This document shows, piece by piece, positions 1 through 11,829 of a stretch of DNA of 64,000 bases. The position numbers were made by a program, and so were the translations under genes. Below the pieces are notes generated by a model. The model had not been told where the DNA came from and did not search any database. It worked only from the letters and a program-made list of their open reading frames with translations. Numbering within the stretch: position 1 is the first letter of the stretch; each line of letters starts with the position of its first letter. Origin of the DNA: Sphagnum magellanicum (taxonomy: Eukaryota; Streptophyta; Sphagnopsida; Sphagnales; Sphagnaceae); NCBI GenBank assembly GCA_021904315.1, contig CM038918.1:11237349-11301348 (forward strand). The letters are read 5' to 3'.

Positions 1-232
1 TTTGCCTTGAATTGTGACCAAAATAGTTGCATATTAGTCGCATGTGACAATACGTATACAATGGAGTCAAAGGATGAAATGTATTTGTTGACTTTATACT
101 CTTTGTCATTTGCGACTAATTTTCACATGTGACTTGTCTTAGGCGACTAAAAGGATTTTAGTTGCAAAATGTCTCTTACGACTAAAATTTAGTCGCAAAG
201 AGCAGTCGAAAATACATGTTTTTCTTCTAGTG
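1..232 (-). mobile_element. CACTA transposon terminus (partial, enters from left edge)
   Basis: The last bases, TTCTTCTAGTG, are the reverse complement of the CACTAGAAGAA terminus of the complete CACTA element at 28281-31463. Read in reverse, the whole 232 bp matches the first ~230 bp of that element with only scattered differences. It contains the same subterminal motif, TTGCGACTA and its complement TAGTCGCAA, repeated several times, as expected for transposase-binding subterminal repeats of CACTA elements. The rest lies left of the window, so the target duplication (expected to be TAA, the bases just after 232) cannot be checked. Confidence 0.85.
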
Positions 233-594
233 TAAATTGACCTTCAATACGTCATCAACATTGTCAGTTAACACATGCAGGCACTTCTTCATGTCGTTTG
301 ACAATTTTTTTACTACATCCAAAAATACTTGTCACTTCGCCTTTTCTTTGGTGATGGGGAGGATACCCAACTTCGGGGATTTTTTAATGTAGATTACGCA
401 TTTGATTTAGATGATTGAACCTCCACAACAACATACATTTTCCTCCTTGGATCTACACCCATCTCATGTTATTATTGGAAACAAAATTTTGTTTCATGGT
501 TGTCATGTGAATGTGAGTATTGATCGTTAGCAAACTATTGTTGTGAGGTCGTATGGATTCATCGACTATTGCATGAACTAGGATTAAACATGAA
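233..594. other. Intergenic / unresolved repeat DNA
   Basis: No gene seen. The last ~31 bases before the following LTR (564-594) nearly match 6792-6822, the stretch just before the presumed 3' LTR start of the chromovirus, so part of this interval is probably retrotransposon-derived. Confidence 0.5.
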
Positions 595-1502
595 TGTTGT
601 CCTAACCCTAGCCTTGGGCTCGTCACCAAGGCAAGGACTTGCGAAGGTGCCGGCCAAGAGTGAACCCGGGAGTTACATTTTATGCTCCCAGGAGTGTAAG
701 AGAATGCAAGGGAATGAACCCAAATGAGCTCCCACTTTGGGAAATGGAGTTTCAATGGACTTTCGGATCTTTAAAAGGTGATTGTAGGGGCCAAAACTCA
801 TTGGATTGAAAAGTTCCTTATATCATTGGAAAGCTCTTAGAACTTAAATTTCTAAAATGGGATCGCATGACCCATTTGGATATTTAAGACATAAGTTATG
901 GCCAAAAGAAGGGCTAGGAGTCAAATTGTCAATTTGAGTTTTGACCACTAAAAGTCGGGAATCGTCCCGATTTCCTTGCATGTAGGTGGCGTGCAACATA
1001 TCGTTGGAAAACTCTAGACAAGAACTATAACTTTGGTTCAGACCTCACCTCAATCAGAGGTCTCCACACAAAGTTATGGTCTTCTAAAGTTGCAAAAGTC
1101 TCAATTTCAAAAATTTCGGGACTCCCACTTGGGGGTCCTAGAATAACATGCCATTTGGGTGTTGGCCCCATGGTTAGGCATAGAATATACTATAAGGGGG
1201 AAGGTGGTGGCTTCCCTCAAGTTCGGGCCGTGGTGAGTCTTGTGAGTCCATGTTTACCCGTGGTTCGTCCGGCACCAAAAGTGCTCAAACTACGCATTAA
1301 CCAACTTGTTGTTTGGTTTGTGTAGGTTCATGTGAATAATTGATGTTTGTCACTTTTCCTAGTCCCCATCCCAGAGCTCCTGCATGCCCCTCTACCCCCG
1401 AAGTGCTACGAACTAAGGAGCATGTTTCGACTTCGTACTTTTCCGTTGTTTTCACCTTAGATTTACATTTGAGTTTATCAAGGAACTTGGGAGTGCATTA
1501 CA
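595..1502 (+). repeat. 5' LTR of chromovirus
   Basis: About 905 bp. It starts with TG (595 or 598; the alignment to the solo LTR at 39885 favours TGTCCTAACCC at 598) and ends in CA at 1502, just before the primer site. It aligns along its length with the LTRs at 7104-7914 and 39885-40834, sharing for example ACTATAAGGGGGAAGGTGGT (near 1190, likely around the promoter) and CCAACTTGTTG (near 1300). Confidence 0.85.
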
Positions 1503-1520
1503 TGGTATTCGAGCTTTGGT
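1503..1520 (+). other. Primer-binding site, initiator tRNA-Met type
   Basis: TGGTATTCGAGC directly follows the LTR end. The common plant site complementary to the 3' end of initiator tRNA-Met is TGGTATCAGAGC, so this is a slightly decayed version. Its position immediately after the LTR supports the LTR boundary. Confidence 0.7.
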
Positions 1521-1563
1521 AGAGCTCAATCCACTTATTGGGGAGTTTTGATGGCACGTAAGC

Positions 1564-2645
1564 TAGTACATGGGACCATGCTGGAAAACCCCACCCATGA
1601 CCTAAATGTTCTATCCAAGGCCACTAGGGAGGAGGAATAAGAGGATTTTGAAAGACAAAAAAACCATGAGAACCATGATGATCATGAAAATGAAGAAGAA
1701 AAACTAACCACAGTCCTTTTTATTCTAGAACAATTGGAAGTTTTACTCAAAATGAATAGGCCTGATGTCACTGAATTAGTTGCAGCCCTCAAAGGAGGAT
1801 CATTGAAAGGTGTAGGATTTAAGCCTACTAAACCTAGGAGTTTTGACGAGGTTTGAAATTGGAAGGTTGTAAATGCTTGGCTTGCAAAAATGGAGGATTA
1901 CTTTCATGCCACCAAAATTGCGCGACATTCAGCCATGGAACTTGCCCAATCTTACTTAAAAGGCTATGTTTCCACATGGTGGAGGATAGTGAAGCAAGAG
2001 GAAGGGAAGACCCATGGCTACACATGGGAATTCTTCAAGGAACACATTGAGTTGGAATTCATTCCAAAGAATTTTAATTACATCTCAAGATGCAAAATCC
2101 ATGACCTTGTGAATGTAACAAATGACAACTTGCGCCAATATGTGAAAGCGTATTCTAAACCAATGCTTGAAATCTGGCATATGCATCAATTAGATTGGGT
2201 GTGCCATTTTGTGATGGGGCTTTCAACTTGGGCCAAGTGCAAGCTTGAGGAGAATTGACCCGCCTCATTATCCAAAGCCATCATGAAAATGGAAGGCTTT
2301 TTGGATGTGGGACGGGGCGAAAAATCTAGGTTTAAAAAGGAGAAAAAATTTCCTCACAAGAAGACACACCATGAAGGGGAATGGAACTGAGGGCAAGACA
2401 CCTCAAAAGGGGAAAAGCCCAAACAATTCCAAGGCTCGAACTTCAAACCCAAAGGAAATTTTGTTAAGAAGGGGGTTTCTTTTAAAGGGGCCCAACCCAA
2501 GGGGGATGTTACTATAAAACCCAAAGGAGCGTGCTTCAATTGCAATGAAGTGGGACATTACTCCAAAGATTGCCCCAAACCCAAACCGGGGAATGGGGGC
2601 TCCAAAGTAATTGCCCTTATCGCCAACCTAGCCCAAGGTGAACAT
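1564..2645 (+). pseudogene. Chromovirus gag remnant with CCHC zinc knuckle
   Basis: The structural capsid/nucleocapsid protein of the element. A gag core is readable at 1890-2258, with the WW-containing patch YVSTWWR and the segment FIPKNFNYIS typical of retrotransposon gag. A basic linker follows, then the nucleic-acid-binding knuckle CFNCNEVGHYSKDC (2532-2573), which keeps all CCHC ligands. The frame carries stops (for example near 1638, 1855 and 2256) and cannot make a full protein. Confidence 0.85.
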
Positions 2646-2689
2646 AATTGCCTTATTTTTTAAAAAGGGAAGTTTTCTAAATGAGACAT

Positions 2690-3010
2690 GTTATGTTTTT
2701 TGGACATAGGGGCTTCCCACAACTTCATAACCCGAAAAAGTGTCGAAAAAATGGAGCTCTAGTTGTAAGAGTTCAAGGCACCCATTGAGGTGCACTTTGC
2801 GGATGGGGTTCCCCATCCCACCACATTGCAAGTAAGAGACGTGCCTCTTCAATTAGGGAATTGGAAAGGAAAGGTGGATTTGTTGGTCTCCACCTTAGGG
2901 GGAATGGAATGCATTTTGGGAATGGAATTCATAACCCATAATAATGTGCCCATAGAAGGGCATAATAGGCTAGTTGGAATCCCATCCAAAATGGGATCGT
3001 CCGGGTGAAG
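2690..3010 (+). pseudogene. Chromovirus aspartic protease remnant
   Basis: The retropepsin domain that would cut the polyprotein. The active-site triad region reads FLDIGASHNFIT (near 2698-2733) where the family has D-T/S-G, so the middle residue is I. The flap/core follows as FADGVPHPTTLQV, then GMECILGMEF near 2905, the usual I-LGMD/E-W-type motif before the RT. In-frame stops lie around 2761. Confidence 0.8.
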
Positions 3011-3184
3011 GCACATGAAGTGCCTAATGTGGGTGGATCAACCATCCACCTGATGTTAGGAAAGACTTTGAAAAAGGAATGCGTAGGAGGTTATGGCATG
3101 TTGTGTGTGATGTGTTTGTTGGACGAATTTGAACGAAAGGAAATTACCAATTTGGTGAGTCTTCCCAAGTGCATTAAGTAAGTC

Positions 3185-3960
3185 TTGAACAAATTCTTGA
3201 ATGTGATGCCTGAAGAGTTGCTCAATGAATTGCCCCTGAGAAGACAAGTTGACCATTCAATTGAGGTGATGCCAGGAGTGGCACCTCCCACCAAGGCCCC
3301 ATATCGAATGAGTCATGAAGAATTGAAGGAACTTAAAGTTCAACTTGAAAAACTTTTTGCAAAGGGATACATCAAACCTAGCAAATCACCATATGGGGCA
3401 CCCGTCCTCTTTGTTCACAAGAAGGATGGGATGTTGAGGATGTGTGTGGATTATAAAGCCCTCAACAAGGCGATAATGAATAATCAATACCCATTACCTC
3501 GAATTGATGATTTGTTTGATCGACTCTTGGGAACTAAAGTGTTTAGTAGGATTGACCTATGTTCGGGGTATTACCAAATTCGAATTGCAAAAGGGGATGA
3601 AGAAAAGACTGCTTGTCGCACAAGGTATGGCTCATACGAATTCTTAGTGATGCCTTTTGGACTCACTAATGCACCCACCACATTTTGCACATTCATGAAC
3701 GACATTTTCCAAAAGTGGCTTGATTGTATATATAGATGACATTTTGGTCTATAGTAATTCCATGGAGGAGCATGCGGAGCATCTCCGGAAGGTGTTCCAA
3801 AGGTTGAGGGAAAACAAGTTATACGCTAAGTTTGAAAAATGCAAATTTGAAGTGATGGAAGTGGATTTCCTTGGACATAGGATCACCCAAGAAGGCTTGA
3901 AGATGGAGACCACAAGGTGAAGGCAATTTTGGATTTGGAGCCACCTAGGTTGGTTCTGGC
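3185..3960 (+). pseudogene. Chromovirus reverse transcriptase remnant
   Basis: Copies element RNA to DNA. Diagnostic blocks are in order: [36 protein letters not shown], the MPFGLTNAP block (near 3652), then after a one-base frameshift the catalytic YIDDILVYS (about 3723-3749) and KCKFEVMEVDFLGH. Both catalytic aspartates of YIDD survive, but the palm is split between two frames, so no intact enzyme is encoded. Confidence 0.95.
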
Positions 3961-4563
3961 CTTAAGATCATTTTTAGGATTGGTTTCCTATTATCGCAAG
4001 TTCATCAAAAACTTTGCAAAGATAGCCACGCCTTTGACAAACCTTTTGAAGAAGTCATTCGGAACTTATGAATGGGACGAAGTATGCAATGAAGCCTTTG
4101 AAACCTTGAAAGGCATTTTGGTGAAAGCGTATGTGTTGAAGTTGCCTGACTTTGACAAAGATTTTGAGGTCCACTCCAATGCCTTCGACTTTACGATTGG
4201 AGGAGTCCTAATGCAAGATGGAAGGCCAGTGGCATTTGAAAGCAAAAAGTTGAGTGACACAAAATGAAGGTGGCCAACACATGAAAAGGAAATGTGGGTT
4301 ACGATACATTGTCTCAAGACTTGGGCCATTACGTAGGCTCCAAAGATGTGGTGGTGTGGACTGACAATGTCACCTTGAAATACTTTGCCACTCAACCAAA
4401 ATTGTCATCAAAACAAGTGAAATGGCAGGACACATTGGCCTTGTTCAATGTGGACATTCAACATAAGCCCAAGAAGGAAAATGTGGTGCATGGTGCACTA
4501 AGTCGAAAACACCAACTTAAGATGGTGTATGTGGGGGAAACAGAACTTCAAAAGGAAGTTTGA
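3917..4563 (+). pseudogene. Chromovirus RNase H and connection remnant
   Basis: Starts with the connection segment RSFLGLVSYYRKFIKNFA (from about 3969) and continues into RNase H with GGVLMQDGRPVAFESKKLS. The first catalytic position, normally the D of the T-D-A/S motif, reads as N in HSNAF (near 4173). A stop at 4265 splits the domain, and the second half continues as WTDNVTLKYF and the LSRKH end near 4500. Confidence 0.85.
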
Positions 4564-4639
4564 CTAGCAAGCTGTTGTGACAAGTATGCCAAAGAAATAA
4601 AGCAAAACATTAAAAAAGAAATCAAATCACATTTCCATT

Positions 4640-5560
4640 TACAAGATGGATTATTGTGGTATAAACAAAATTGGCTCTATGTTCCGAAAGGGAGGCTTAG
4701 GGATGTGTTTTTGAAGGAATGCCATGATGGGCCACTTACAAGCCATGGTGGTGCAAAACGCACTACAACATTCCTCAAGAAGTCCTACTATTGGCCTAAT
4801 TTGAAAGATGATGCAGAGAAATGTGAAGACTTACTTAACTTGCCAACAAAATCAAACACTCAATTAAAAACAAGTAGGATAGTTACGACCATTACTGATT
4901 CCTGAAGGGCCATGGGAAAATGTGTCCATGGATTTCGTGGTGAGTTTGCCACCATCAAGGGGATTTGATGCGATCATGGTGGTGGTTGATCAATTTAGTA
5001 AGATGGCACACTTCATTCCCACCAAGGAAAGTGCCACGGCCTAAGAGACGAGAAGGTTGTTTTTCACGCACGTGTTCAAGCATCATGACCTCCCCAAGGA
5101 CATTGTGTCGGCTCAAAAACCCAAAGTTCACAAGCAAGTTTTGATGAGCCTTGTGGAAGCGCATGGGGTTAGAGCTCAACATGAACACCTCATTCCGACC
5201 CCAAATGGATGGACAAACCGAAAGAATGAACTTGGTTATCCAATAATTCTTAAGGAATTATGTGGTGACGGATCAATAAGATTGGGTGGACCATTTGGAG
5301 TTGGTCGAATTTTGCTATAACAATTCGAAACATTTGGCAATAGGTTCCACTCCCTTTCAAATGGTGACGGGCAAATCATCAAATGTGCCTATAATTTGGG
5401 CCGCACATGGGCAACCCCCAAGTGATGCAAGTGAGGAAGTGCCAATGGTCACACAACTTGATGAAGAGAGGCGGCACTTATGGGAGATAGCTAAGGCCAA
5501 TCTTGAAAACGCACACAAACGATATAAGGATTTTGTGAAAAAGTCCTGACAAGAGGTGAA
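4640..5560 (+). pseudogene. Chromovirus integrase remnant
   Basis: Would insert the cDNA. The zinc-binding N-terminal part is recognisable as HDGPLTSHGGAKRT and YYWPNL (4720-4800), but the paired cysteines are damaged. The catalytic core starts with [20 protein letters not shown] and [14 protein letters not shown] (4910-5030). The second aspartate region is altered (DIVSAQKPK), and the third acidic block is broken by frameshifts around 5200-5290. GPFGV, FCYNNSKHLAIGSTPF and the C-terminal part follow to about 5548. Confidence 0.85.
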
Positions 5561-5829
5561 CTTTGAAGAAGGAGACAAAGTGTGATTGAACATCAAAAAT
5601 TTCTAGTTGCTAAAAGGTCTAAGCCACAAGTTCTTGGGCCCATATGCGGGTCCATTCAAAGTGTTGGAAAAAAAATTTCCCGACACTTACAAGTTAGAAC
5701 TATCGGAAAATCTTAAAATTCATCCCATATTTTATGTTTCATTTTTAAAGTCGGTCTCTCATGATGCTTCAAGGCTTAATTGAAAGTAAAACTCAAGGCC
5801 TCCACCCGACCTCATTCATAATGAACCAT

Positions 5830-6008
5830 GAGGATGTGCTCAAGTCAAGGCAACTAAGGGGTCGAAAGTGGAAATACTTGGTCAAGTGGAAAGGATACCA
5901 TCCAATAGAGGCATTTTGAGTGAATGAATCGGATATGGAACATGCTTAAAAAGCCATAGAAGAATTCCATAATAGACTGACAAAGAAACAAAAGAAACAT
6001 AGAATGTG
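5830..6008 (+). pseudogene. Chromodomain at integrase C-terminus
   Basis: The block EDVLKSRQLRGRKWKYL then VKWKGYHPIEA (5830-5918), ending NESDMEHA and AIEEFHNR, is a chromodomain of the kind carried by plant chromoviruses, where it directs insertion to heterochromatin by binding methylated histone H3. The hydrophobic/aromatic pattern around KWKYLVKWKGY is well kept. A TGA replaces the conserved tryptophan codon near 5919. Confidence 0.85.
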
Positions 6009-6783
6009 ATGAGGACATCACCTTTCTTTTAGTGGAGTAGGGAATTACACAAATGTACCACATCAAGTTGCAAATGAAATAAAGGCAAAATACTTTCAAG
6101 AGATTGCATCATGAACATAATGAGTATTATTAAAAGAATGGTCAAGTGGCATGAACAAATTGAACTTTCTTGCATAAGCCCAAATCAAAATTAGACTCCC
6201 ACATTGGTGTTAAGAAAAATCTTGGCCCCAAAAGAGGAGGCAAACAAGATGAGCTTGCAAGGATGTGCACATGTTTAAAGTGCATCCCAAAGGGTTGGTT
6301 GGTAGTGGTGGCCAACACAGGAAATCATGACCTCGTTTGTGTACTATAATCGCGTAGCTTGAAACTTAGGTTTCTGTAAAGCCTAAACGTTGTTTCTTGT
6401 ACCTTGATATGCATACCTTTAGTTAGGCTTGATTGTTGTGATCAAGGCACAAGGTTGAGAAAGCAGTCATGTCAAGTAACTTAGGTCAAGATTAAACTTG
6501 GTTTGAGTTCCTCATGAAGCGAAGGATGGAATAATTGCCTCCCAAATGAAGGTTTTGTCAATTAGGCTAGTTTAGGTCTTTTGATGAAGCAAAGGTTAAG
6601 GGTTTTTTATGAGACCCCTGTGGACTTGCCAAGAAAATGTTGGAAACTTGGGGATGCCTAAATTAGCTTGAAGCAAGGTCCTGTCACAAAAGTCGGCAAT
6701 CGATGGTCAAGGATCCAAATGAAAGCAATTGCATTGAGAAAATAATTTCCAAGTGTCAATGAGGACATTGACCTTTTCTTCTA

Positions 6784-6835
6784 GTGGGGGAGACTATTGC
6801 ATGAACTAGGATTAGACATGAGTGCCTCACAACGA
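6784..6835 (+). repeat. Polypurine tract and truncated 3' LTR start
   Basis: AGTGGGGGAGA (6784-6794) is a plausible polypurine tract. About 30 bases later TGCCTCACAAC (6823) resembles the LTR start TGTCACAAC of the solo copy at 39885. Similarity stops after a dozen or so bases, so the 3' LTR is missing or replaced. Confidence 0.45.
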
Positions 6836-7103
6836 TCATGTGTCACAATTAGAACACCATTAAACTTTCTAAAAACCTATTTTTTCATGACAAAACATTT
6901 TGAAATAGATTGGCATTTTATACAAGACAAAGTAGAAAAGAAAATAGTCCATGTTAATTTTATGAGTATAACAAAGTAACTTGTTAATATGTTCACGAAG
7001 GCCTTAGGTCGAATTAAATTTGAAGCATGTAAAAGTAAACTCAATCCAAAGAATGCTAAGTCTGAAAGTTAGATAATGATCTAGTGAGTCTTTACTTAAA
7101 TAG
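6836..7103. other. Unresolved spacer
   Basis: AT-rich sequence between the broken chromovirus 3' end and the next LTR. No convincing coding or repeat signal. Confidence 0.4.
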
Positions 7104-7914
7104 TGTCGCAACCCCACTTTGAGGGAAGTGTGAGGTCGCCACTCACACTCCCGAAAATGGGACTTGGGAGTCTTCCGGGACTCTTGAAAACTTAGAGCGC
7201 GATTGCAGGGGTCAAAACACCTTGCATTGAGGTGTTCTTTATACCATTGGAAAGGTCTTGAAGTGTAAATGTCCAAAATGGCCTCACATGAGCCATTTGG
7301 ACATTTGCAACACAAGTTATGGTCGAAAGAAGAGCCGGGAGTCAAACACCAACCACTAAAAGTCAGGAATCGACCCGATCTTGGTGCGTGCAGGTGAAAT
7401 GTGACACACCGTTGGAAATCTCTTGAGGAGAACTACAACTTTGGTTTAAACCTCGTCCCGATCCGAGCTCATGGCGAGGAGTTATGAACGCCCAAAGTCC
7501 TGGGAGTCCAAACCGGGATAGTTTCGGGACTCCATTTTGGGAGTCCTGAGAAAAAAAACCATTTGGATGCAAGTGCGACGGAGAGCTGCAAAGAATACTA
7601 TATGGGGGAAGGTGGTGGCTTCCCCCGAATCCGGGCCGTGGTGAGTCAAGTGAGTCCAAGGTTGCCTATGGCTTGTCCCAACACTGAAAGTGTGCAAAAT
7701 GAGTTCTAACCAACTTGTTGATTGGATTTGGATGCAGGACCGAATAACTAAATAGCTTGTCCCTCTTCCTAGTCTAATCCCGGAACTTTCAGCACACCCC
7801 TCTTACCCCCTTTTAGTGCTGGAAGTTGGGAGCGTGCCCCAAGTCCCCCATATTTCCGCAACTTGAGTGATCTAGCCCCAACTTGGAGCTAACTAGGGAT
7901 TTGGGAGCGCATCA
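7104..7914 (+). repeat. Solo LTR, chromovirus-related, diverged
   Basis: About 811 bp from TGTCGCAACCCC to GGGAGCGCATCA. It aligns through its length with the LTRs at 595-1502 and 39885-40834, including CTATATGGGGGAAGGTGGTG near 7598 and CCAACTTGTTG near 7710. No primer site or coding region follows, so it is solo. Flanking pentamers (AATAG before, TTTAG after) match at only three of five positions, so the insertion is old or the ends are slightly misplaced. Confidence 0.75.
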
Positions 7915-9918
7915 TTTAGTTTCCTAAAAATTTGATTGGGATCAACAAAATTAAAATGTGTGCATGTGTGATTACATTATGAATGGAATGATTTCTTCTA
8001 GTAAAATGTGAAGGAATTTGTTGTTGATGACGTAAGAATGATGAAAAAAATGTTGTTAACTAACGAAGAAGATGTTTAGATCTTGCTAACAAAGACATTG
8101 CCAACGAAAAAACATTGTTCACATCTTGCTTAGAGATAATGTAAAAGAAGTAAATCTATGTTGCCTTGTTGTTCGATCTCCTTCATCCACCATTTCTTGC
8201 CAATCAAAAGTGTTTGTGTATGTTGAGTGTACGAAGGGGTGTTGGAATCGATATATTTTCATCTTAATATCATTCATCCCTTCGATAGATTATGTTAAAA
8301 CTTTTAGTATGCATGTTAAATTTAAAAGGAGTATTTGAGAGGTTTTTTCTTTTTGTTTTGTGAATTGGTTTTTTCTCATGTGGTGATTTCCATTTGTGAT
8401 TAACATTAGTTCTTCATTCAAAATCTAGTGAAATCACTTGATGTAGAAAGACACCTTTTATTGTAGCTAAAATCATCCATTAGAACAACTCCACAGGTGT
8501 TCTCAATATATGGTAATGGAACATAATATTTCTCAAAACCAGGATTAATTAATTTTCTTTTTTTCCCAACCCCACACTAAAACTAACACTACAAATGATC
8601 GATAACCAATAAGAACTATTAACAACCCACTTGGACCAACCACATGTTTAATAGTTTATCCAATAATCAATAGCAGGCATTGTCCTTTTGTAAGCCTTAT
8701 GCTTGCTTTCGAGAAAATGTCCAAGCCAAAGCCATTATGTTAAGCCAAAATTTATTGTCTAAGGCCATATACCCAACACTTATGGAGCTACTCTTAGGCC
8801 CACTTTACATTAGGAGTTGAGGCCGATGTTCAATTCAAATCACACATTCCTATTAGTGCAAAAGTTGAAATCAACCCCAAGGGCTAAATTACACTAGGAA
8901 TCAAGGTTGAAATAGAAAAAATCTTTCAATCTACCCCAAGTTACTAATAAATGCTAAACTTTATGGCCTTGTATTGGCTCCAAGGGTAAAGAAAAGGATA
9001 CCATCAAATTTGGGAAGCCAATTTGTGACCCTTTTGGCTAATGTTGTAACATTTATTAGTAATTTGGGGCTAGACAAAAAGCCAAAAATGCTCAAAGTTA
9101 ACCCCAAGTTTTTTCAACCTTAATTCTTAGTGTAAATCAAACTTTAGATTAAATCAGGATCTTTGAATCAAATTTAACATTTCTTTGATGTGTCTTGGAG
9201 TTATTAGCAAGGAAAGGGTTCATTCAAGAAGGTGAATGTACTAATGTGGGTGCAAGTTTAGCTTGGCCATTAATTACAAGTTACCCCAATTCTTTCACAA
9301 ACAATAGACTTGGTTGTGGGCACCATAACACAAAGCAAGTCATAAAACCAAATACGAGCAAAAAGTAATTGGCTTTCATTAGGCTAAGGCCTTAGATCTC
9401 GAATCCAACATGTTTGTACTTTGCACTAGATGTCAATCGTGCTGATTATGGTTTTCCACATAAGGAATCAAAAGGGTCTTACAATAAAACACCATTAGGC
9501 CCACTTTAGACAAGGGTCTAGGGTCCAATTTCCTAGGAACCAATTTGAACTCATGTGAAGCAAATTGAATCCTTGAGTTAGAGTGTTCCTTGGTCCCCAA
9601 CTTGATTCTTGGTTCTCCACATCATGAGCTCTCCTTTTAGCATTGTCTTTTGGTCCAAACCAATTGATTTTCCTTCCAAAATAGGTGTCGTATTAGCCTC
9701 AATTTGCCACTTTTTGGTTTTGGACCCTTGTCTAAAGGCCTTGGGACCAATTTAAAACTTTCCACCAATAAGACTAGTGGGTGCTTGTGACCTTCGGCCA
9801 CTATGAAGTCCCCCGGTTTTTTTAAACTTGGTTTGTGTTTTAGTTTTTTTTAGAAACATTTAACTTTTTTATTTTTTTTATTTTTATGTGTTTTTTATTT
9901 TTATTATTATTTTGCGAT
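7915..9918. other. Intergenic, no gene recognised
   Basis: AT-rich DNA. Short phrases recur loosely (for example GGCCCACTTTA at 8797 and 9500; CCCCAAG plus CTAGGAATCAAGG near 8880), suggesting old degraded repeats. No open reading frame with protein-like features was found on either strand. Confidence 0.5.
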
Positions 9919-10310
9919 CATCTAGCCAAACGGACATTTCATCCATCCCCTTAATCGGGACGGACATTAGCTAAAAGAAAAAAAACTTCCCAAAATCCTT
10001 CCCGTCATCAAGCCGAACGGACATTTCATCCATCCCCTTAATTGGGACGGACAGTAGCTAAAAGAAAAAAAAGGTAGTCTTGGTCAATACAAAAAAAAAA
10101 AAAAAAATTGATTTTGGGCTGTCTAAGGCCTAAATTTTTTTTGGTCTTCCCCTAAATCCGTCCCGTCGTCAAGCCGGACGAACATTTCATCTATCCCCTT
10201 AATCGGGACGGACAGTAGCTAAAAGAAAAAAAAGTAGTTTTGGTCAATACAAAAAAAAAAAAAAAAAAAAGATTCTGGGTTGTCCAAGGCCGAAATATTT
10301 TTTTTCTAGT
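9919..10310. repeat. Three-copy tandem repeat with poly-A stretches
   Basis: Copies begin at 9919, 10006 and 10166. Each carries an A-CGGACATTTCAT-type block, then CCCCTTAAT, GGGACGGACA and TAGCTAAAAG followed by A-rich runs. Copies two and three also share TTGGTCAATAC, a long poly-A and a GG-TGTC-AAGGCC block. Unit lengths differ (87 and 160 bp) because the first copy lacks the second half. Confidence 0.85.
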
Positions 10311-11829
10311 CTACCAAATCTTTTGCCTCAAAAAATCAAAATGCCCTTGATTTCTTTTTTCTCTGGAATCAGTTACATCTAGGGAAGTTACTTTTGGGGA
10401 AGCTCCACAGGGAACGGGCAATGACTAGAAGAATTTTCCAGGCACTGCCCACACAAACAGATAGACAGACACCACTGTTGCTTTAATTCCACCAATAAGA
10501 TTGTTTGAATTCATTGGTCCTTACACCTTGGACCCTCATCTAAAGTCGCCCTTAGTTTCACAACATTTATTTCCATAATTCTTCTATCTGCTTTCATGTC
10601 AAAATTATACCTTGCATACACTTGGAAATTTTCAGCACCAAAAATATCACTATCTTTTTCACAAGGCAATGCATCAGTTCTAAGAACATGCATTTAACCA
10701 ACCCATCCTGAAACATGGGCTAGCTAGATTATAAAGCTTGGTGATATGGTAAGGAAAATGGTAAACATGCTAAGGGTCTTGAATGCTACTAATACGAAAT
10801 GACTATTCCATGTCACCATGACATCATCCTTTCCCCTGCCCTTGTAATTTCCAAGTCTTCTATTTCCCTCCCTATGTAACAAGCCTTCCATTCATTAATA
10901 TTAGTTACGCCCACGTTACTTATTTTGCATAACGAATCATCAACATCCCCATCCCCATGGTACTTTTGTGCCATCCATGCCATACCACCATGTCTTCTCA
11001 CCATCATGATGACGAACCTTTTTGCTTTATGGCATCGTCGTCTTTCGTCATTGCGCATGTTTTGCATTTTGTATTGCACAATCATGTAATGTTTCCCTCC
11101 ATTGTTTTTTTACATGTTTGAACCCATTGTCGAATGCTCTCACAATAGCTTTGGTTCTTCTTCGGTGCCTTCTTCGTTGATCAATTTCATCAATACAACT
11201 ATTGCATGTGCTTCTACAACACCCTATCGAGATGCGTGCATTGCCTGATTCGAAAATCTTGCATTGCTTGTAATTTGTAGAAATTATGTGTAGAAGAAGT
11301 TATTTTTGCTTAGCAAGCTTGGATGCACGAATTACAAGTAGAAGGTCACTTTTCAGTCCCTTTTTAAAGTTGCCAAGTGCACAATTTTGTTCGAATGTTG
11401 TGTGCCCACATGGAGATGTCTTTTTCCTTCTTTCTTCATTATTATTTTCATTAGTTTGGTCAGAGTTTTCAACATCTTGCATCTCCTAAAGCAATCCAAG
11501 TTCTCCCTTCTTAATTAGACAGATAGCAACTCCTTGATCGCATGTTTCTTGGAGGCATTATTCCTTCATTCAATTTCAACTACATTTCGGTGACATTCTA
11601 CGAAAGATCTAGCTCTTTTTTGTGGTCCCTAAAGTCAAAAAGGTATGCATTGTTCATGAATTTCCCTTATAACATGTACATACTATTAAGTTTTCTTGTT
11701 TCCATGGTTTTTTTTTGTTTCTTATCCTTTGTAACCTACAACTCATTTGAAACAAGGCGTTCAATCATATTACAATTGTAGGCTTTCCCTTGTAACATGC
11801 ATGCCCAGGAATTGTCCCCATTTTGTGTT
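10311..11829. other. Intergenic, no gene recognised
   Basis: Short open frames occur (for example 10813-11085 minus, 11286-11489 plus), but they lack domains and compositional support. No feature assigned. Confidence 0.45.

Larger units (their letters stand above)
595..6835 (+). mobile_element. Degenerate Ty3/gypsy chromovirus with chromodomain
   Basis: The order is 5' LTR (about 595-1502), tRNA-Met-type primer site (1503), gag with a CCHC knuckle, aspartic protease, reverse transcriptase, RNase H, integrase, C-terminal chromodomain, polypurine tract (AGTGGGGGAGA, about 6784-6794) and the first bases of a 3' LTR, which breaks off near 6835. This is the domain order of plant chromoviruses in Ty3/gypsy. 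The coding part is crowded with stops and frameshifts, so the copy is dead. The family is represented again by the solo LTRs at 7104-7914 and 39885-40834. Confidence 0.9.
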
